Made by a program: the position numbers and the translations under genes. A DNA stretch of 40,012 nucleotides from Cytophagaceae bacterium (lineage in GTDB: Bacteria > Bacteroidota > Bacteroidia > Cytophagales > Cytophagaceae): positions 1-40,012 of the forward strand of contig JALONH010000025.1 in assembly GCA_025455005.1 (NCBI GenBank), given 5' to 3'. The notes under the pieces were generated by a model. It saw nothing but the letters and a program-made list of their open reading frames with translations, was not told where the DNA came from and ran no database searches. Positions within the stretch are counted from its first letter, which is position 1. The number at the start of each line of letters is the position of its first letter. Below are positions 7,676-16,116 of this stretch, piece after piece.

Positions 7676-8752
7676 ATGAAATTCAGAGTTATAGGATTTG
7701 ATTTAGCGAGAGCCTATGCCATTTTTGGAATGTTTATTGTAAACTTCAATACGGTTTTTGGTAGTCATACCAACCACTATGGGATTAGTGGCTTTCTAAA
7801 CATGTTTAATGGTAACTCAAGTACCTTATTTGTGATGCTTGCCGGAATGGGTATGTCATTAATGACTAATAAACAAGATTATACAAAAGAAGAGAAAAAA
7901 AACATCAGAAGGATTATTTCAAAGCGTTCATTGTTTCTATTCATTATGGGTGTAGTCTTCTATAATTGGTGGCCTGCCGATATTTTACACTTTTATGGAG
8001 GTTATATGCACATTGCTGTTTTGATTGTGTTCCTGCCTAAAAAATACTATCTGTATACCGCTGCCGGTGTTATAATCTTATTCCATATTCTTTTAACCGT
8101 AATACCTTATGAAACAGGTTGGAATTTTGATACGCTTATGTATAATGATTTTTGGACATGGAATGGTTTTATAAGAAATACCTTTTACAATGGTTGGAAT
8201 CCTATTTTCCCTTGGTTAGCTTATTTTTTAATGGGCATGTACCTCGGTCGATTAAATTGGCAAAACTATACTACACCGAAGTATTGTTTAATCATCAGTT
8301 TACCGGTATACATCATGACTTTTTTCATTCAAACATTTGCTACCACTATAACAAAGGATAAAGACTTTATTTTTTATTTGACCGCTGACTACATTCCACC
8401 ATTTTTCCCATTTATGTTAAGCACAGCCTCTTTTGGAATAATATTAATAAGCATTTTTATTTACATCGGTCATACAATAGGGGAATCCAAAGTAGCTATG
8501 ATAGTAGCGTCAACAGGACAAATGACATTGACACATTATATCGCACACTTAGTATTTGGAATCATTCTTTTAGCACTCATAACGGGTAAGACACTTAGTT
8601 ATGACCTTCTAAAATCAGCTCCAACTAGTCCTATGGTGATCTTGCTATTTTCCATATTCTATTATTTATTTAGTTGTCTGTTTAGTTACTTATGGGCAAA
8701 AAAATACGAGCACGGACCTTTAGAAATGATGATGAGAAAAGTATCTAACTGA
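7676..8752 (+). CDS. DUF418 family integral membrane protein
   Basis: A 358-residue polytopic membrane protein with about nine or ten hydrophobic helices. The N-terminal signature GFDLARAYAIFGMFIVNF (residues 7-24) and the late TGQMTLTHYIAHLVFG match the DUF418/YeiB-like family, related in fold to membrane acyltransferases. Function is not established for the family; transport or acyl transfer has been suggested. It is downstream of the Crp/Fnr gene and its palindromic operator, so it is the likely target. Confidence 0.75.
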   Translation: MKFRVIGFDLARAYAIFGMFIVNFNTVFGSHTNHYGISGFLNMFNGNSSTLFVMLAGMGMSLMTNKQDYTKEEKKNIRRIISKRSLFLFIMGVVFYNWWPADILHFYGGYMHIAVLIVFLPKKYYLYTAAGVIILFHILLTVIPYETGWNFDTLMYNDFWTWNGFIRNTFYNGWNPIFPWLAYFLMGMYLGRLNWQNYTTPKYCLIISLPVYIMTFFIQTFATTITKDKDFIFYLTADYIPPFFPFMLSTASFGIILISIFIYIGHTIGESKVAMIVASTGQMTLTHYIAHLVFGIILLALITGKTLSYDLLKSAPTSPMVILLFSIFYYLFSCLFSYLWAKKYEHGPLEMMMRKVSN

Positions 8753-9101
8753 TTCAGCTCATTGATATTTAAGTCCCTTGTTGGCATTCTGCCGATCTTT
8801 TCCACTCTTTAACAACCGTCACGTCTCAATTGGCTAATGTGCTTGTACAAGCCCATATTGTATTCCTGCATAATAGAAGATAAGGCTTAAGCGGTGTCGT
8901 CCCATACTTTCCTACACCATCCTAATTTTTTAGTCCGGTTTATCATATTGTTAACCCCTTGCCGGAAACAACTTATTTCTTTATCTTACATCATACCCCC
9001 TTTCGGATTAGCGTAAGGACGCTGTTCTGTACACAATATCTTATCCTTCTTACCTGTCTATAAAAAAGGTGGAAGGACTATTATTATAGACTATCTATAC
9101 T
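8753..9101. other. Intergenic region, 349 bases
   Basis: No ORF, RNA fold or strong promoter recognised. I looked for a cobalamin riboswitch, because the next gene is B12-dependent, and saw no B12-box-like element. A short AGCG/CGCT stem near 9010-9025 is too weak to call. Confidence 0.5.
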
Positions 9102-11468
9102 ATGCATCAGGATGTAAAACATAGTCGTTCACGGCAAACAAGTGATGGTTTCAATTCTTTTTCTCCTTCCTCAAAACGGAAAAATTGGATGCGCTATCTC
9201 GGTGCCAGTGTTTCCCGTTTTTTCTCTCCGTCTCGATCTCAAACGTTTTCGAATAGCTCTCCACCTTATGTTGAATCTTTTCCGGAAGCCTTACCTAAAG
9301 AAGATGTTTTTACCTATATCAAAAGAATAAAAGGGAAATTCAATCTTCCCTTGTACAAACATATTGTAGGTGCTGCCAACGAGTTCAAAGAAGGGGATGA
9401 GATCATAGGAGTTGCCGCTGCTGAAGATAACGATCGAGCGATAGCACGGGATCTTCTCTCCAATACCACATTATCGGATTTTCTACAACACCCTCTTTAT
9501 ACCGATGCGGTGTACCACCTGATTCAACGTACTACTTTTTTGGATACCGCTGTTCTGAATATGACCTTGGGGGATTTGAAACAGTTTCTCTTAGCTGCTG
9601 AGGAAACATCGATAAAACAAATCATGCCCTCTTTATCCAGTGACCTCATAGCCCTGGTTGTAAAATTGATGCGCAACGAGGAGTTAATTTTAGTAAGTAG
9701 AAAAGTGTTTAATCCTCTTCCTAATAGTAACATTGGAGCTAAAGGGTACTTAAGCGCGCGCGTACAACCTAATTCCCCTACAGATAATGTGGAAGATATT
9801 TTTTGGCAGGTATTAAATGCTTGGTCGTTTGCTGTAGGCGACCTAGTACTGGGGACGAATCCGGTTTCCAGTGATCCTGCTATGGTGGCTCAGATTGAGA
9901 AAACCCTATACGATGTATTGGTAACGTTTGAGTTGGAACAGACCTTACCGAATTGTGTACTTTCACATATCGATATACAATCCCAAGTGGAAGCTCTACA
10001 ACCCGGAACTACCGGTATTTGGTTTCAAAGTATTGCGAGTACGTTAGCCGCTAATCACACCTTCGATGTGACCATAGAAAAAATGGAGGCGCATGTAGAC
10101 GCAAGGAGAAATCAACCTTTTGGTTTATATGCTGAAACAGGTCAGGGTGCTGATGCTACGAATGGTCATAGTGAAGGCTTCGATATGGTGGTGCACGAAT
10201 CCAGAAAATACGGTTTTATTCGGGCATTAAAACAACGAATGAATACAGGCAAATTACCCCATGAGCAGCCGTGGGTGTTTGTAAATGATGTAGCCGGTTT
10301 CATCGGACCGGAAGTATTCCGAACGAAAGAACAATTGGTGCGGTGTTGTTTGGAAGATATTGCTATGGCTAAACTGCACGGTCTCACCATAGGCTTAGAC
10401 ATCTGTACTACTTTGCATATGGATGTGACCTTAGATGATTTAGATTGGTGTATCGACCAGATTATGCCGGCTAATCCGGCCTATTGTATGGCCTTACCTA
10501 CGAAGTATGATCCTATGTTGAGTTATCTGACAACGTCGTTTGGCGATCATTTACGGGTAAGGGAAAAATGGAACTATAAAATTAACGAACCGATGTGGGC
10601 CTTCTTTCAACGGATAGGTGTCATAGGCGCGGATAACAAACCGACCGTACATTTTGGCGATCCTACACATGTGTATGTACACTATAGAAGAGCTAAAGGG
10701 GATACCCGTTCGGAGTTAACTATACAACAAGAAGGCCAAGAAGCGATAGAACGGGTTCGGCAACGAGGTGTTCCAATTGTAAATGGATATGGAGAAAATA
10801 CGTGGCAATTGATGCCCCAACTGGAAGATAACATACGAGCTTTGTATCAAGATGCTAAGTATTGCTTATGGACCGAATGGGAACAACACTATTTGACTTC
10901 AATGGATAATGCCATTATCCTATCCACTAACTCTATAGATAGGATTGATTATGTATATCATCCTATAAGCGGAGAGAGTCTTTCTTCCGAAAGTATAGAC
11001 GTGATACAACAGCTACGCGTTTCCTGCCAACAATCTTTACCCGATGTTCTTGTTCTAATATCCGATGGATTGAATGTACAGGCGTTAATGGATGAAGGAC
11101 ACTTGAATACGTTTCTTCCCGGACTTTATCAAGGAATGCGCCCGCATACGTTGTCAATAGCTCCTGTACCTATTGTCTTGCGAAACGGTAGGGTAAGAGC
11201 CGGTTATGAGGTTGGTTCAGAATTTTTTGGAGGGGAGGATTCGAAAAAACATTGTATCGTTCATATAATAGGAGAGCGTCCGGGAACCATGCATAGAAAT
11301 TTCTCTGTTTATATAACGACCGCCTCCGCTTCAACATGGAATAGTAGGGGAATGGTAGATCATAATATAACACGAGTTGTTTCCGGTATCAGTGATACGT
11401 CGTATTTTCCACAGGAAGCAGCAAAAGAAGTGGCCGCTATTATCCACGACCAGATGAGAATTCAGTAA
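9102..11468 (+). CDS. eutBC: Ethanolamine ammonia-lyase, fused EutB-EutC
   Basis: A 788-residue fusion of the large and small subunits of adenosylcobalamin-dependent ethanolamine ammonia-lyase, which splits ethanolamine into acetaldehyde and ammonia. EutB spans about residues 56-510 with the substrate-site signature ETGQGADATNGHSEGFD from E345 and FIGPE at 400-404. EutC spans about 560-788 with PDVLVLISDG from residue 647, VLRNGRVRAG and IGERPG at 723-728. Free EutB (about 450) plus EutC (about 295) nearly equals this length. The extra 55 residues at the start are rich in Ser, Arg and Phe and resemble no known domain. No eutA reactivase, permease, aldehyde dehydrogenase or shell gene is near, so this is a stand-alone nitrogen or carbon salvage enzyme. 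Whether the start lies later, for example at the Met near residue 30, is open. Confidence 0.93.
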   Translation: MHQDVKHSRSRQTSDGFNSFSPSSKRKNWMRYLGASVSRFFSPSRSQTFSNSSPPYVESFPEALPKEDVFTYIKRIKGKFNLPLYKHIVGAANEFKEGDEIIGVAAAEDNDRAIARDLLSNTTLSDFLQHPLYTDAVYHLIQRTTFLDTAVLNMTLGDLKQFLLAAEETSIKQIMPSLSSDLIALVVKLMRNEELILVSRKVFNPLPNSNIGAKGYLSARVQPNSPTDNVEDIFWQVLNAWSFAVGDLVLGTNPVSSDPAMVAQIEKTLYDVLVTFELEQTLPNCVLSHIDIQSQVEALQPGTTGIWFQSIASTLAANHTFDVTIEKMEAHVDARRNQPFGLYAETGQGADATNGHSEGFDMVVHESRKYGFIRALKQRMNTGKLPHEQPWVFVNDVAGFIGPEVFRTKEQLVRCCLEDIAMAKLHGLTIGLDICTTLHMDVTLDDLDWCIDQIMPANPAYCMALPTKYDPMLSYLTTSFGDHLRVREKWNYKINEPMWAFFQRIGVIGADNKPTVHFGDPTHVYVHYRRAKGDTRSELTIQQEGQEAIERVRQRGVPIVNGYGENTWQLMPQLEDNIRALYQDAKYCLWTEWEQHYLTSMDNAIILSTNSIDRIDYVYHPISGESLSSESIDVIQQLRVSCQQSLPDVLVLISDGLNVQALMDEGHLNTFLPGLYQGMRPHTLSIAPVPIVLRNGRVRAGYEVGSEFFGGEDSKKHCIVHIIGERPGTMHRNFSVYITTASASTWNSRGMVDHNITRVVSGISDTSYFPQEAAKEVAAIIHDQMRIQ

Positions 11469-11494
11469 GTCTTTTTATGGGATTTCCCACTGCA

Positions 11495-11754
11495 GTGGTG
11501 AGTGTCCACAAGCACGTCTCCATGGTACGTGTCCACACGTACCGTCGCCGTGGTGCGTGTCCACACGTACCACTATTAATTCAACATTCCACCTTCGCCG
11601 TGGTACGTGTCCACACGTACCACTATTAATTCAACATTCCAACTGTCACTGTGTTGCATGTCCACTCGTACCACTGTCGCCGTGGTGTGTGTCCACACGC
11701 ACCATTATTACATTTTATAGCATAAACACCTGAGTAGAAGTACAGATTGCAAAT
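11495..11754. repeat. Palindrome cluster 1 (about six copies) with tail
   Basis: Copies of a 24-base palindrome, GTGGTRCGTGT-CC-ACACGYACCAC, lie at 11495 (decayed), 11523, 11550, 11600 (perfect arms), 11651 (decayed) and 11682. The copies at 11550 and 11600 sit in a 50-base tandem unit with tattaattcaacattcca between. The cluster ends in a 48-base tail at 11707-11754 that recurs at 13702-13749 with 42 identities. It lies between the 3' end of eutBC and the next regulator. Each palindrome could form a hairpin in RNA or a cruciform, but no T-run follows, so these are not ordinary terminators. The remaining bases to 11926 show nothing else. Confidence 0.8.
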
Positions 11755-11926
11755 ACGTTTTATCTGCCACCGAGATTGGTATCTTGAAGTACTCTAGCCG
11801 GCCTTTTTGTTTGATATCAATTATTTTGGTATTTTAAATGGTTCAATTCGTTGCGCGCCAATGGCTATATTTCGAAATCTTGGGTTATAAGGGAACGTTT
11901 GAAGCTTTTGTTCAGAATAAAATAAT

Positions 11927-12511
11927 ATGATTGAATTACTTATACGATATATAAAAGATAAAATTGATAACCAACTGACGGAAAGCGACGTTCGTATTCT
12001 TTCTGATGTTTTTTATTTAAAGAAAATTCGTAAACATCAGTATTTTATTCAAAGTGGAGACGTATGTAAAATGGCTGCCTTTGTTGTAAAAGGAGCATTG
12101 AAAAAATATACTATCGATGCAAGCGGGAAAGAAAATATTTTAGAACTCTATATTGAGAACTGGTGGGTTGGGGATAAAGAAAGTTTTATGACAGGAGCAC
12201 CAACACCCTATAATATAGATGCATATGAAGATTCAGAATTGTTGGTAATCAATAAAGACGATTTTACCCATAAATTAAGTAAACTGACGTTTATGACGGA
12301 GCTTAATAATGTATTAACGGAAAGACAATCCTTTCAACTGATGAAGAGATTACATTCCTCTCAGACATTTACAGCCGAGCAAAAGGTAGAACAATTACAA
12401 AATACCTATCCCGAATTTTTCCAACGATTTCCACAACACATGATCGCATCCTATTTAGGTATGACTAAAGAAACCATTAGCCGTATTCGTAAGAATGCAG
12501 CTAATAAGTGA
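11927..12511 (+). CDS. Crp/Fnr-family transcriptional regulator (second copy type)
   Basis: A 194-residue regulator with an N-terminal cyclic-nucleotide-binding-like barrel (HQYFIQSGDVCKMAAFVVKG near residues 33-52), a dimer helix and a C-terminal helix-turn-helix MIASYLGMTKETISRIRK. It has the same length and layout as the protein at 6902 but clearly differs in sequence. It is followed by a palindromic operator and then the YceI gene, so control of that gene, and perhaps of itself, is the simplest reading. Ligand unknown. Confidence 0.85.
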   Translation: MIELLIRYIKDKIDNQLTESDVRILSDVFYLKKIRKHQYFIQSGDVCKMAAFVVKGALKKYTIDASGKENILELYIENWWVGDKESFMTGAPTPYNIDAYEDSELLVINKDDFTHKLSKLTFMTELNNVLTERQSFQLMKRLHSSQTFTAEQKVEQLQNTYPEFFQRFPQHMIASYLGMTKETISRIRKNAANK

Positions 12512-12539
12512 TGTTAAAATTTTATGTGAGAGTACAATG

Positions 12540-12553
12540 TTGATCTAGGTCAA
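12540..12553. promoter_or_regulatory. Palindromic Crp/Fnr-type operator before the YceI gene
   Basis: TTGATCTAGGTCAA is an inverted repeat with Fnr-type half-sites. Its centre lies about 66 bases before the likely transcription start of the YceI gene, a usual place for activation by Crp/Fnr proteins. The -7-like element is CATCTTTG at 12600-12607, with a TTG near 12576; spacing is two bases longer than the ideal 19. Confidence 0.65.
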
Positions 12554-12634
12554 TGTTTTTTTTTGCGTTACGTCATTGTGCTAAGAGATACACAATCATC
12601 ATCTTTGTAGAGAACAATTTAACACAATAAAAAG

Positions 12635-13162
12635 ATGAAACAATTAATTTATCCCGTCGTGATTGCTTTATGTATAGGTACATCTGCATTCACGTTAGTC
12701 AACAACGTAACTTCTTGGAAGGTTAAGGAGGATGCTTATCAAATAAAATTCACTAGCAGTAAATTTGATGGTAATTTTATTGGTTTAAAAAGTGAGTTAC
12801 TTTTTGATGAAAACAATCTAGAAGTATCAAAACTGTCGGCCACAATTGAGGCTAACTCAATTAATACCGGAAATGGAATGCGAAATAAACATGCACAACA
12901 GGGCTTAGACGCTGCCAATTTCAAAACGGTTACATTCGTATCGAGTTCTATATTTAAAACTGCCAATGGATTTGAAGCGATAGGAAATCTTACGATTAAA
13001 AATGTCACTAAATCCATTAAAATTCCGTTCACCTTTACTAAAAATGGAGATGGGGGAGTATTCGCGGGTACTTTCTCGGTAAAGCCGGCTGAGTACAATG
13101 TTACCAAAGGTGGGACTCCCGATGTATTAGATTTTCAATTAAACGTACCTGTAACCAAATGA
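12635..13162 (+). CDS. YceI family periplasmic lipocalin-like protein
   Basis: A 175-residue protein with a signal peptide (residues 1 to about 20, ending near SAFT) and a full YceI beta-barrel domain. Visible family features are SSKFDG, ATIEANSINTGN near residue 70, AANFKTVTF, and a late NLTIKNVTKSIKIPF. YceI proteins hold isoprenoid-type lipids in a lipocalin-like fold, and many are induced by stress. The stop codon overlaps the next gene's start (ATGA), so the two are translationally coupled. The upstream Fnr-type palindrome suggests control by the neighbouring regulator. Confidence 0.9.
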   Translation: MKQLIYPVVIALCIGTSAFTLVNNVTSWKVKEDAYQIKFTSSKFDGNFIGLKSELLFDENNLEVSKLSATIEANSINTGNGMRNKHAQQGLDAANFKTVTFVSSSIFKTANGFEAIGNLTIKNVTKSIKIPFTFTKNGDGGVFAGTFSVKPAEYNVTKGGTPDVLDFQLNVPVTK

Positions 13163-13569
13163 CCTGGAAACAAATTTGTATTATGGGGATAGCAGGTAGT
13201 TTGTTATCTTCTATAGCATGTATCATATATTGGAAGTTTTACCAAGAAGTGTTCCTTGTAGATTATAGTGGTATAATAGGATTTTCCAATATTATATCCG
13301 CATGTTTAGTGGGGTGTTTATTGATGTCGGTAAGTTATAAGGTAGTTATTCAATGGCTTGGAATTCGTTCTATTGGTTGGTTGAATTTGCTGTTTGGAAT
13401 TATAAGTTTCGCATCAATCATCGGAGTTATGGGGTTTAATCTACCGTTGGATACCCAGTCTCCGGAGTTATTTCCGGGGATGGTCATTCCTATGCATTTC
13501 TTCCCTATATTATCCTTGTTAACTATTTTCCCGTTCTTTACAATTCATTCGAATTTCCAATCTAAATAA
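13159..13569 (+). CDS. Four-helix membrane protein coupled to YceI gene
   Basis: A 136-residue protein with four predicted membrane helices (about residues 6-25, 39-60, 73-94 and 110-130). It overlaps the YceI gene by four bases (ATGA), so it belongs to the same unit and should be made in fixed ratio with it. No motif or family recognised. Partnership with the YceI protein in lipid or redox handling is inferred from coupling only. Confidence 0.65.
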   Translation: MTWKQICIMGIAGSLLSSIACIIYWKFYQEVFLVDYSGIIGFSNIISACLVGCLLMSVSYKVVIQWLGIRSIGWLNLLFGIISFASIIGVMGFNLPLDTQSPELFPGMVIPMHFFPILSLLTIFPFFTIHSNFQSK

Positions 13570-13579
13570 TACTGCCGCC

Positions 13580-13749
13580 GTGGTGCGTGTCCTAAGCCGT
13601 GGTGCGTGTCCTAAGCCATGGTGCGTGTCCACACGCACCATTGTTATTTCCACCGTCGTGTTTCGTATCCACAATCGTGGCGCGTATCCACACGCACCAC
13701 GATTACATTTTAAAGCATAAACACCGGAGTTGAAGTGCCGATTGTAAAT
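13580..13749. repeat. Palindrome cluster 2 with the same tail
   Basis: Two half-palindromes GTGGTGCGTGTCC (from 13580 and about 13597) precede a perfect-arm copy at 13618-13641, a decayed half at 13658 and a near-full copy at 13677-13700 (CG in place of TG after GTGG). The 48-base tail at 13702-13749 matches the tail of cluster 1 (11707-11754) in 42 positions. The two clusters are in the same orientation and bracket the regulator-YceI-membrane protein unit. Confidence 0.8.
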
Positions 13750-13792
13750 TTTGGTGAGTCTTGAGAGTGTTAGTGAGTGTTAAAAATTTAAA

Positions 13793-14677
13793 TCAGGCTT
13801 CTATTTTTTTCTTACTAACCAAATATACCCCTGCAATAATTGCCACTGCTGCTAAGGTGCGCTCCAGTTCTAAATGATCTTTACCTAAACTAATAGCAAT
13901 GATCATCGTGGTTAAGGGTTGAACATATACGTAGATACTAGAAGTAGAAGGAGAGATATCTTTTAATACATCTATGCCAATATAATAATTGACTATAGTT
14001 GCCATTATGATAACGTACAACAACGCCATCCATGCTTCGCTGGGAATGGGATGCCAATCATTACTGTTGATGTTGTAATATAAATACGGCGAGGCTAAGA
14101 ACATGCCTATTAAAAATAACCAAAACAATACAACGATAGAATCGTACTTTTTCATAATATCTCGCACTACAATCATAAATATCCCATACGAGATCGAATT
14201 ACTCAATACTAAAAGATCACCTAAGAAAATACCATTTGGTTTTCCTTTGGAATGTAACAATAACAAAGCAGCACCAATTGCACTTAAACCAAGCCCAATG
14301 ATTCGACTAATAGATATGTTTTCTTTCAGAAAGAAAATAGATAATAGAAAAACGGTAATCGGTATACCGGACATGATCAAACTGGCATTAATAGGTAGCG
14401 TTCGACTCAATCCTTCGAAGAAACAAATTTGATTGATAGCTATTCCAAACACTGCTGATGCTATCAATCGGAAACGATCTCCTTTTTCTATGTAAAAAGA
14501 GCGACCTGTCAATACTATAAATAGATAAAAAAAGAGTGAGGTACAAACCATGCGCGATCCGATTACCACTGCCGGGGATAAATGGACCGGGGTAACCATC
14601 TTTGCTATGCTGTAATTTAAACTGGCAATGATAGTGGAAAGAAACAAGAAGAGGTGAGCACGAACGACGCGGTTCAT
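13793..14677 (-). CDS. EamA/DMT-family transporter
   Basis: A 294-residue inner-membrane protein with about ten hydrophobic helices in two repeated halves, typical of the drug/metabolite transporter superfamily (EamA). Family-like stretches are SIAKMVTPVHLSPAVVIGSR early and GAALLLLHSKG at the mid-point. I use ATG at 14677; a TTG two codons earlier is also open. The substrate cannot be told from sequence. It is convergent with the YceI unit across palindrome cluster 2 and divergent from rarA. Confidence 0.85.
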   Translation of the reverse strand: MNRVVRAHLFLFLSTIIASLNYSIAKMVTPVHLSPAVVIGSRMVCTSLFFYLFIVLTGRSFYIEKGDRFRLIASAVFGIAINQICFFEGLSRTLPINASLIMSGIPITVFLLSIFFLKENISISRIIGLGLSAIGAALLLLHSKGKPNGIFLGDLLVLSNSISYGIFMIVVRDIMKKYDSIVVLFWLFLIGMFLASPYLYYNINSNDWHPIPSEAWMALLYVIIMATIVNYYIGIDVLKDISPSTSSIYVYVQPLTTMIIAISLGKDHLELERTLAAVAIIAGVYLVSKKKIEA

Positions 14678-14807
14678 ATACAAGGGTTAAGGTGCATAAA
14701 TACTAATACAATAGCGTATATGCAAATCACTAACCATCATCTTTATTCTTTCGTTCCATTGCCTTTAGAAAACATTTACCTTATTTTTGAATAAAGCGCT
14801 CCTTTAC

Positions 14808-16061
14808 ATGAAACCACTGGCAGAACGACTTCGACCGCAAACCATTATTGAAATGGTAGGACAACAACACCTCATCGGAAAAGGGAAAGTTTTATCCGGT
14901 ATGGTGGAAAATAAAGTCCTTCATTCTATGATTTTATGGGGACCTCCGGGTGTGGGTAAAACAACATTGGCTCAATGTTTGGCTAATTCGTTGGACGCTC
15001 CCTTTTTTATTTTAAGTGCCATCAATTCGGGAGTAAAAGAGTTGCGTGAAGTCATCCAACAAGCCGAGTCGTTACCTAAAGCCATTCTATTTATCGATGA
15101 AATACACCGTTTCAGTAAGTCACAACAAGATGCTCTGTTAGGGGCTGTAGAAAAAGGTGTGGTAACATTGATAGGTGCTACAACCGAAAATCCTTCCTTT
15201 GAAGTGATTGCTGCACTGTTATCCAGATGTCAAGTTTACACCTTGAAAGCACTTCAAGAAGATGAACTAAAAACCTTAATTAGCCGAGCGCTAGAAGAAG
15301 ATCAATGGGTACAATCGAGACAAGTAAAAGTAGAAGAAATGGAAGCGCTTATTCATTTTTCCGGAGGAGATGCTCGTAAATTACTGAACCTTTTTGAACT
15401 CGTTGTCAATTCATTACCGAGTGCAAGTATCGTTACTAATGAAGCGGTGAAAGAAGTACTACAGACCAAAACCATGCTTTACGATAAGTCAGGAGAAATG
15501 CACTACGATATAATATCGGCTTTTATTAAGTCGATACGAGGCTCCGATCCGAATGCAGGGGTATATTGGTTGGCTCGACTCCTCGCCGGCGGCGAAGATT
15601 TAAATTTTATAGCTCGCCGATTAGTTATTTTAGCTTCGGAAGATATTGGGAATGCTAACCCTACGGCTCTTGTTATGGCCACAACCGCCATGCAAGCGGT
15701 ACAAATGGTAGGACACCCGGAATCTAGAATTATTTTATCCCAAGTCGTAACGTACTTAGCGTCTTCTCCGAAAAGTAATGCATCATATGAAGCGATTAAT
15801 GCCGCTCAGGCCTTAGTCCAAACGACAGGGGATGCACCGGTACCGCTGCATCTTCGAAATGCACCTACACGGTTAATGAAGAATATGGGCTATGGTAAAG
15901 AATATAAATACGCACATGCTTATCCCGGAAATTTTGTTCCGCAAGAATACATGCCGGATGCTCTACAACAGAAAGTGTTATACACTCCCGGTAACTCCGC
16001 TCGGGAACAGGAACTTAGAACTTATTTAAAATCTAGATGGAAGGATAAATATTCTTATTGA
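14808..16061 (+). CDS. rarA: Replication-associated recombination protein A, AAA+ ATPase
   Basis: A 417-residue AAA+ ATPase of the RarA/MgsA/WRNIP1 family, which acts at stalled replication forks. Walker A GPPGVGKTT is at residues 45-53, Walker B ILFIDEIHRF from residue 93, and sensor-1 ATTENPSFE follows; the C-terminal half holds the tetramerisation domain with SNASYEAINAA and the PTRLMKNMGYGKEYKYAHAY block. The start ATG 14808 gives MKPLAERLRP, the usual family N-terminus; the TTG at 14787 adds seven unrelated residues. It stands alone on the plus strand. Confidence 0.95.
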   Translation: MKPLAERLRPQTIIEMVGQQHLIGKGKVLSGMVENKVLHSMILWGPPGVGKTTLAQCLANSLDAPFFILSAINSGVKELREVIQQAESLPKAILFIDEIHRFSKSQQDALLGAVEKGVVTLIGATTENPSFEVIAALLSRCQVYTLKALQEDELKTLISRALEEDQWVQSRQVKVEEMEALIHFSGGDARKLLNLFELVVNSLPSASIVTNEAVKEVLQTKTMLYDKSGEMHYDIISAFIKSIRGSDPNAGVYWLARLLAGGEDLNFIARRLVILASEDIGNANPTALVMATTAMQAVQMVGHPESRIILSQVVTYLASSPKSNASYEAINAAQALVQTTGDAPVPLHLRNAPTRLMKNMGYGKEYKYAHAYPGNFVPQEYMPDALQQKVLYTPGNSAREQELRTYLKSRWKDKYSY

Positions 16062-16116
16062 TGCATCCCGTAGCTTTAGCTTTTCATTCTAGTTTATTTT
16101 TTGTTAATTTAAGACT

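Noticed and set aside
8753-9101. Cobalamin riboswitch before eutBC
   Set aside because: No B12-box-like element or matching folding core was seen.
9102-11468. Ethanolamine microcompartment locus
   Set aside because: No shell protein, eutA, permease or aldehyde dehydrogenase genes flank eutBC.
11495-11705. CRISPR array
   Set aside because: Units are full palindromes with irregular spacing and repeated, not unique, spacers; no cas genes.
12739-13107. Antisense ORF across the YceI gene
   Set aside because: Shadow frame of a clear YceI coding sequence, with no start context or family signal.
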